Origin: Palsa-1188 sp050010575
GTDB lineage: Bacteria; Bacillota; DSM-12270; Thermacetogeniales; Thermacetogeniaceae
Assembly: GCA_050010575.1 (NCBI GenBank)
Contig: JBEKKU010000099.1
Span: 1-8,561 of the forward strand
DNA: 8,561 nt
Direction of reading: 5' to 3'
The position numbers and the translations under genes are program-made. Every line of letters begins with the position of its first letter. The stretch's first letter is position 1. This document shows, in pieces, positions 5,917-8,561 of the stretch. The notes beneath the pieces are model-generated. The model had not been told where the DNA came from and ran no database searches. It worked only from the letters and a program-made list of their open reading frames with translations.

Positions 5917-6054
5917 TTAATTTAAAAAAAGAAGTAGGATAATAATAATGATAATGAACCAGATGGGGAAAAAGGCAAAAAAGCCAACGCCCCCTCCTGC
6001 CCCCTTATTGCCAATCTCCTTGTGACCAATCCCTCCAACCCCTTTTGCTCCCAT
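5917..6054 (-). CDS. Small glycine-rich membrane protein, 45 residues
   Basis: Encodes 45 residues beginning MGAKGVGGIGHKEIGNKG. A glycine-rich, mildly basic N-terminal half (K4, H11, K12, K17) leads through AGGGVGFFAFFP into a strongly hydrophobic C-terminal segment (about residues 23-44) with a run of six isoleucines followed by leucines, ending in Asn. The ribosome site is excellent: TAAGGAGGAG, with its AGGAGG core 7 bases before ATG. The layout, a Gly-rich head and one terminal membrane helix, recalls the tiny spore-associated YjcZ-type proteins of Bacillus, but the sequence match is too loose to assign it. By the positive-inside rule the head is cytoplasmic. The isoleucine codons make an (AAT)n-like microsatellite on the plus strand (5939-5955) that could vary in length. 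The gene is isolated and faces the 36-residue gene. Confidence 0.65.
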   Translation of the reverse strand: MGAKGVGGIGHKEIGNKGAGGGVGFFAFFPIWFIIIIIILLLFLN

Positions 6055-6091
6055 ATGCACTCCTCCTTAATAGTTAATCCATCACCACCAT

Positions 6092-6121
6092 ATTATTCTA
6101 ATTTCAGCAGATACGTGACAG
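6092..6121 (-). promoter_or_regulatory. Candidate promoter of the 45-residue gene
   Basis: CTGTCA (6116-6121, 4 of 6) and AATAAT (6092-6097, 5 of 6) are spaced by 18 bases, about 40 bases before the ATG. A sporulation sigma site would be an alternative, but no clear match is seen. Confidence 0.35.
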
Positions 6122-6269
6122 AACCAACTGGGTTTCTTCGACAGCAAGCCCTTCATGGAGCGCCCCAGTTTCTCCCCAACTTCTTATCTCTGGCCCGTTA
6201 GACCACACAGTCTTTACCCGGGGTCGGAGCATCCTGTCGCTACCCTGTTACGGTTAATGAAGGATAAAC

Positions 6270-6312
6270 CTGTTCGCTGTCGAAACAGTTCAGAGGCTGG
6301 AAAGGTTCCAGC
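6270..6312 (+). repeat. Two hairpins in the leader of the DUF6941-like gene
   Basis: The rest of 6122-6340 shows no convincing gene. Just before the next gene are two stem-loops in a row: CTGTTCG-CTGT-CGAAACAG (6270-6288, one bulged A) and GCTGGAA-AGG-TTCCAGC (6296-6312, perfect 7 bp). They are followed by AATATATTAATG and the ribosome site, with no T-tract, so they look like leader structure rather than a terminator. No clear promoter was found upstream. Confidence 0.45.
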
Positions 6313-6340
6313 AATATATTAATGAAAGAAGAGAGAGTAC

Positions 6341-6727
6341 ATGGATGCCCGCCATGCCTTTTTTTGCGATGCAGCCACCTCAGATTCGAGTGGCAAGCTG
6401 AGCGTGCTGGGGATCTTCGACAACATCAACGCCAAAGCCTTTCCCGCCACGCATCCGGAAATGTCTCTGGTGCTGACACTGCGCGGCCATCGCTCCGAAA
6501 TTGGCAGCCACGCCTTGAAGATCAACCTGGTAGATGCCGACGGCAAGGAGATCATCCCGCCAATCGAGGGTCAGTTTGTGCTGCAGCCGGAAGCCCTGGA
6601 CGCCAATCTCATTCTGCACATCCAGAACCTGACCCTGCCAGTTCCGGGCACCTACTCTGCTGACATTACCGTTGACAACCATTTCTTACAATCGGTAGCC
6701 CTAACGGTCAGAGCCATCAAGAGTTAG
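6341..6727 (+). CDS. DUF6941-like cytoplasmic protein, 128 residues
   Basis: A complete 128-residue soluble protein with no signal peptide or membrane segment. The N-terminal pattern FFCDAATSDSSGKLSVLGIFDNI, then FPATHPEMSLVLTLRG, HALKINLVDADGKEI and a C-terminal GTYSADITVDN block resembles proteins grouped as DUF6941 in my memory. Members are short beta-rich proteins with GKLS-hGIFD and FPxxHP motifs; their function is not established. The predicted beta strands and the final GTY-x-A-D-I-x-V-D pattern suggest a beta-sandwich. The start ATG follows GAAGAGAGAG, a weak purine-rich ribosome site. An overlapping plus-strand frame from 6322 starts with the same region but gives no protein-like sequence. 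The gene stands alone, with leader hairpins upstream and a candidate terminator downstream. Confidence 0.85.
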   Translation: MDARHAFFCDAATSDSSGKLSVLGIFDNINAKAFPATHPEMSLVLTLRGHRSEIGSHALKINLVDADGKEIIPPIEGQFVLQPEALDANLILHIQNLTLPVPGTYSADITVDNHFLQSVALTVRAIKS

Positions 6728-6791
6728 CTTGGAATCACCCACTCCAACCGCCAGATCATCCCTTCTGCCGTCAGCCACCCCTACCATACAT

Positions 6792-6817
6792 ATTATGGGT
6801 TCCCCTCCATATTTTTT
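6792..6817 (+). terminator. Candidate intrinsic terminator after the DUF6941-like gene
   Basis: TATGG (6794-6798) pairs with CCATA (6807-6811) around an 8-base loop and is followed directly by six Ts. The stem is short and AT-rich, but the uninterrupted T-tract and its position 65 bases after the stop codon fit. Confidence 0.45.
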
Positions 6818-7186
6818 AACCAGGGCGGGCCTGCCATTTTATTCTATTCTTCCGCGGTTCATCTTCCTTTTTTCCCAGATCACCTGAGAGAGCATAATCG
6901 TATAATGCTTGATTTATCAGGCTTGTTCAACAGATCCAACTATCTATTATTATCATATTTATTATTTAGTTGCATATTTAAAATCTATTTACAGTTATGA
7001 AAAAAATAGTCGAATAAGGAAGGATAAAGGAGATTAATGTAGAATCAAATTATGTAAAGGCTGGCTCCTGCCGCCTTTCTCATTAGCGATTACAGAAAGA
7101 CAAACCAGCCATGGAGGTGAAGATTGAGATCGACACTCGCCGGCCAGAAATGGGCGAGGAAGAAACTCGGGAAAGGATAAATGCTC
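6818..7186 (+). other. Long AT-rich leader region before the cysteine protease
   Basis: No gene of normal size is visible. A perfect TATAAT sits at 6901-6906 without a recognisable -35. Three mini-frames follow: ATG at 6997 encoding MKKIVE and ending at 7017, ATG-TAG at 7037-7042 behind a perfect AAAGGAG (7026-7032), and ATG-TAA at 7052-7057 in the same frame. Next is a nested inverted repeat: GGCTGG (7059-7064) with CCAGCC (7105-7110) outside and CTTTCT (7075-7080) with AGAAAG (7094-7099) inside, enclosing a 13-base loop. This could be an RNA leader controlling the protease. It matches no riboswitch consensus I know, including the cyclic-di-GMP classes. Confidence 0.45.
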
Positions 7187-8561
7187 ATGAAACTGAAGGA
7201 GAAACTGGTAATACTGGGGCTGTTGGCGTTAGCCGGGCTGTTCGCCCTGGCCGGCCCCGCCGTTGCAAGCCCCCAACTTCATCAGCTCGGCTGCAAGCCG
7301 TCATCCCAAACAACTCTATCGAATCACTACAATGCCCGGCTTATCAGCGGCATCTCGCAGACAACATCCTCGTCAGCCGCAGTGGACTGGGCCGCGGGAA
7401 TGCCCTCTCCCGGCGATCAGGGGCAGCAAGGTAGTTGTGTAGCCTGGAGCACCGGCTACAATTACAAGTCCTATCAGGAGCAACAGGAGCGCAACTGGGG
7501 CCTCGCCACCAATAGCCACCTGTTCAGCCCGGCCTATATCTACAACCAGATCGATGGCGGAGTAGACGGAGGGGCATCCATCGCCGATGCGATGAACCTA
7601 CTTGTGAACCAGGGTGACGATACCCTGGATGACTTCCCCTACAATGATCAGAACTGCACCACCCAACCGACCCAGGCCCAGAGACAGCGCGCCGCACAGT
7701 ACAAGGAGCTCAGCTGGACACCGATCTTCCAGGGAACTGCAAACATTACCGCCATGAAGTCCGCCCTAGCCAACGGGCCGATCGAGGCAGGAACAGACGT
7801 CTACTGGAACGCCGGCTGGCAGACCACCGGCAATATCAGCCAGAGCGGTGTTTCCGGGAGCAGTGCCGGCGGGCATGCCATCGCTATCGTCGGCTACGAC
7901 GACAGCCACCAGACGAACGACGGAGCTGGAGCATTCAAGTTCATCAACTCCTGGGGCACTAGCTGGGGCAATTACGGCGGTTATGGCTGGATCAGCTACA
8001 AATATGCCCAGAACAACTTCTTTGAGGCTGAAGTGATGTACGATCAGGCTCCAAATAACAATACCTTCTCAGTCTCCGGCAACATTTCCGACCAGAACCA
8101 GCAGCCGGTCTCCGGCGTTGCCATGAACTTTACCATCGTGAGCGGCAGCGGTACCCTGCCAACGGCAGTCACCACCAATACCAGCGGCAACTGGACGCAA
8201 TCAGGCTTCCAGGCAGGCACGACCTACCGGGTGACGCCGAGTAAGGCAAGCTACACCTTCACACCTGCCTCGCAGGATTTTGACGGTACGCAGGCAACTG
8301 TGTTCAACTTTACAGCAAGCGCTCCGGCACCAGTGTCAGCGACGATCAGCGTGACTGCTCCGGCAGGCGGGGCGAACTGGCAGACAGGCAGTTCGCACAC
8401 GATTTCGTGGAGCTATACAGGCAACCCCGGATCTGCTGTTAAGTTGGATCTGCTCAAGGGAGGCAGCCTGAGCAGCACCATCATCGCCAGCACCTCCGCA
8501 GGCAGCAACGGCTCCGGCAGTTACAGCTGGTTGGCTCCCGCCAGCCTGGCAGCGGGTTCCG
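7187..8561 (+). CDS. Secreted papain-family (C1A) cysteine protease with C-terminal surface domains, partial
   Basis: Open to the window end, 458 residues so far. A signal peptide (basic MKLKEK, hydrophobic 7-22, likely cut after AVA at 27) exports the protein. The prosegment is short (28 to about 64). The peptidase domain (about 65-285) has the complete papain set: oxyanion Q78 and nucleophile C84 in DQGQQGSCVAWS, H230 in GGHAIAIVGYDD, and N254 in FINSWGTSWG. The disulfide cysteine usual before the nucleophile (QGxCGSC) is replaced by Gln; the only other cysteines are C36 and C157. Residues about 293-378 resemble a carboxypeptidase-regulatory-like beta-sandwich. Residues 384-458 (ISVTAPAGGANWQTGSSHTI, GSNGSGSYSW) resemble the Kre9/KNH-type Ig-like repeat common in surface proteins, cut by the edge. 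ATG at 7187 is 9 bases after AAAGGA; ATG at 7181 is the less likely alternative. A stop codon at 7178-7180 fixes the upstream limit. It probably degrades proteins or peptides outside the cell or on its surface. Confidence 0.92.
   Translation, partial: MKLKEKLVILGLLALAGLFALAGPAVASPQLHQLGCKPSSQTTLSNHYNARLISGISQTTSSSAAVDWAAGMPSPGDQGQQGSCVAWSTGYNYKSYQEQQERNWGLATNSHLFSPAYIYNQIDGGVDGGASIADAMNLLVNQGDDTLDDFPYNDQNCTTQPTQAQRQRAAQYKELSWTPIFQGTANITAMKSALANGPIEAGTDVYWNAGWQTTGNISQSGVSGSSAGGHAIAIVGYDDSHQTNDGAGAFKFINSWGTSWGNYGGYGWISYKYAQNNFFEAEVMYDQAPNNNTFSVSGNISDQNQQPVSGVAMNFTIVSGSGTLPTAVTTNTSGNWTQSGFQAGTTYRVTPSKASYTFTPASQDFDGTQATVFNFTASAPAPVSATISVTAPAGGANWQTGSSHTISWSYTGNPGSAVKLDLLKGGSLSSTIIASTSAGSNGSGSYSWLAPASLAAGS

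Noticed and set aside
6257..6322. 21-residue frame MKDKPVRCRN... before the DUF6941-like gene
   Set aside because: No ribosome site precedes its ATG, and it runs through the leader hairpins; likely chance.
7050..7120. Cyclic-di-GMP or other known riboswitch before the protease
   Set aside because: The conserved core sequences of the known classes are not present; only a generic nested stem can be seen.
7111..7434. Plus-strand 107-residue frame overlapping the protease start
   Set aside because: It has no ribosome site, its second half is an Arg/Pro-rich out-of-frame reading of the protease, and the protease frame has a signal peptide and catalytic motifs.
1..8561. CRISPR array, insertion sequence, prophage or defence island
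   Set aside because: No regularly spaced direct repeats, transposase, integrase or nuclease gene is visible.

Overview
The window looks like chromosomal DNA from a Gram-positive, probably spore-forming Firmicute of the Desulfotomaculum/Pelotomaculum (Peptococcaceae) kind. The reasons are the gene order tig-clpP-clpX-(dedA)-lonB, strong AAGGAGG-type ribosome binding sites, a CtsR-type operator, an encoded CCA on the tRNA, and coding DNA that is GC-rich against AT-rich gaps. The genus is inference; no 16S or other marker is present.

Left part (1-5500), all on the minus strand, is a protein quality-control locus. Reading in the direction of transcription: tRNA-Leu(UAG), trigger factor (tig), clpP, clpX, a DedA-family membrane protein, and the first 222 codons of lonB, cut by the window edge. 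Together they encode the chaperone that meets nascent chains at the ribosome, the ClpXP unfoldase-protease, and a membrane-tethered Lon-type protease. Signals divide the locus into units. A strong sigma-A-type promoter precedes the tRNA, and no terminator is visible between tRNA and tig. A strong hairpin terminator ends tig. A promoter overlapped by a CtsR-like heptad repeat drives clpP-clpX (21-base gap). A GAAA-loop terminator ends clpX. dedA has its own perfect -10 box. The 297-base gap before lonB holds three unexplained inverted repeats.

Middle part (5500-6340) is a sparse stretch with two very small genes facing each other: a 36-residue single-pass membrane protein on the plus strand (5655-5765) and a 45-residue glycine-rich membrane protein on the minus strand (5917-6054). 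Both have good ribosome binding sites, and hairpins lie between them. Neither is an obvious member of a family I can name with certainty.

Right part (6341-8561), plus strand, holds a 128-residue cytoplasmic protein resembling the DUF6941 family. After a 459-base AT-rich leader region with start-stop mini-ORFs and a nested inverted repeat comes a secreted papain-family (C1A) cysteine protease. Its catalytic domain is complete and is followed by two beta-sandwich surface domains, the second cut by the window end.

The core genes are standard. The less ordinary material is in the small genes, the leaders and the dedA-lonB gap. I do not see a clear new multi-gene system here.
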